This document shows, in pieces, positions 63,633-64,000 of a DNA stretch of 64,000 nt; position 1 is the first letter of the stretch, and each line of letters starts with the position of its first letter. Made by a program: the position numbers and the translations under genes. The notes beneath the pieces were generated by a model. The model saw only the letters and a list, made by a program, of their open reading frames with translations. It was not told the DNA's origin and did not search any database. The stretch covers positions 496,001 through 560,000 of the forward strand of contig NZ_JAAAMV010000001.1 of the NCBI RefSeq assembly GCF_009909185.1, written 5' to 3'. The DNA comes from Paenibacillus glycinis (GTDB lineage: Bacteria; Bacillota; Bacilli; Paenibacillales; Paenibacillaceae).

Positions 63633-64000
63633 TGGAATTTGAATCTCCGTTCTCTTTCTTGGATGTCAGCAGCGCATCCAGCAGAATCAACGCGACGCCG
63701 ACGCAAATGCCGGAATCCGCCAGGTTGAATACCGGGAACACGTAACTGCCGAACGTGAATTGCAGGAAATCGACGACTTGTCCGTACACCGCCCGGTCGA
63801 TCAGATTGCCTACGGCGCCGCCAAGCACGAGGCCCAGTCCCGAAAGCAGCAGCGCTTTGCCGGAATTGCGGTTCTTCGCCATATACCAGACAATGCCGGC
63901 GACGACGACGAGCGTGATCGCGATGAACAGGATTCGCTGCTCCTGCAGGATGCTGAATGCCGCGCCTTTATTGCGAATCGAGGTGAGGATAAAGAAATCG
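63586..64000 (-). CDS. lspA: Lipoprotein signal peptidase (5' end beyond window)
   Basis: These are 137 C-terminal residues of the aspartyl signal peptidase that cleaves prolipoproteins after lipidation. The visible catalytic elements are GGAVGNLIDRAVYGQVVDF and VFNLADSGI (Asp pair in the Asn-Ala-Asp motif). The final 30 residues are hydrophilic. The N-terminal part is off the window. It would process the many lipoproteins encoded here. Confidence 0.95.
   Translation of the reverse strand, partial: DFFILTSIRNKGAAFSILQEQRILFIAITLVVVAGIVWYMAKNRNSGKALLLSGLGLVLGGAVGNLIDRAVYGQVVDFLQFTFGSYVFPVFNLADSGICVGVALILLDALLTSKKENGDSNSNEQERKGSENHQFIQ

Overview
The window is a GC-rich chromosomal segment of an endospore-forming Firmicute, most likely a Paenibacillaceae member (Paenibacillus/Cohnella type). 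The evidence is a GerA-type spore-germination operon, a PyrR-attenuated pyr operon, a T-box on metG, the LL-diaminopimelate aminotransferase DapL, strong AGGAGG ribosome-binding sites, and several extracellular proteins with the copper-amine-oxidase-N-like 'stalk' domain common in that family. Strain and species cannot be fixed from the sequence alone.

Layout. 1-3.6 kb: start of metG with its T-box leader, yidD, then an oxidoreductase/AraC pair. 3.7-10.7 kb: a seven-gene minus-strand operon (binding lipoprotein, two permeases, ATPase, DeoR regulator, phosphodiesterase-type hydrolase, PHP phosphoesterase) that looks like an uptake-plus-cleavage system for an organophosphate. 11-17.3 kb: a large secreted stalk/PKD protein, a small membrane protein, a DUF1054 protein and an RND exporter. 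17.5-21.7 kb: the ger operon with an extra small membrane gene. 21.7-26.8 kb: a TetR-controlled ABC-2 exporter with two palindromic operators, then two MFS transporters. 27-32.3 kb: speA and a run of small conserved genes (DUF1885, DUF1292, DUF3892, MBL-fold). 32.4-39.6 kb: two identical tRNA-Val(GAC) genes around a catalytically dead NlpC/P60 lipoprotein, a phage-type holin/GH25 lysozyme pair, an L,D-transpeptidase, an SLH protein, a radical-SAM protein with ung, and a tRNA cluster (fMet, Ile2, Leu).

39.7-48.6 kb is the most unusual region. A six-gene minus-strand cluster joins a MacB/LolD-type ATPase, an HlyD-type lipoprotein adaptor, a very large FtsX permease and a second ATPase carrying an AbrB-like C-terminal domain to two tandem sugar-type solute-binding lipoproteins that have no permease of their own. 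Its leader contains a good ECF-sigma promoter, and four of its extracellular proteins carry glycine-rich tracts. 48.7-51.6 kb: a three-gene ABC-2 exporter behind what looks like a divergent ykkC-class riboswitch with a terminator. Next to it is an unexplained 144-nt inverted repeat.

52-61 kb: the pyrimidine operon pyrR-pyrB-pyrC-carA-carB-pyrF-pyrE with a promoter and PyrR-binding attenuator; pyrP, pyrK and pyrD are absent from it. 61.2-64 kb: dapL, an RluD-type pseudouridine synthase and the truncated lspA. Functions are inferred from recognisable motifs and family resemblance; no database search was run.
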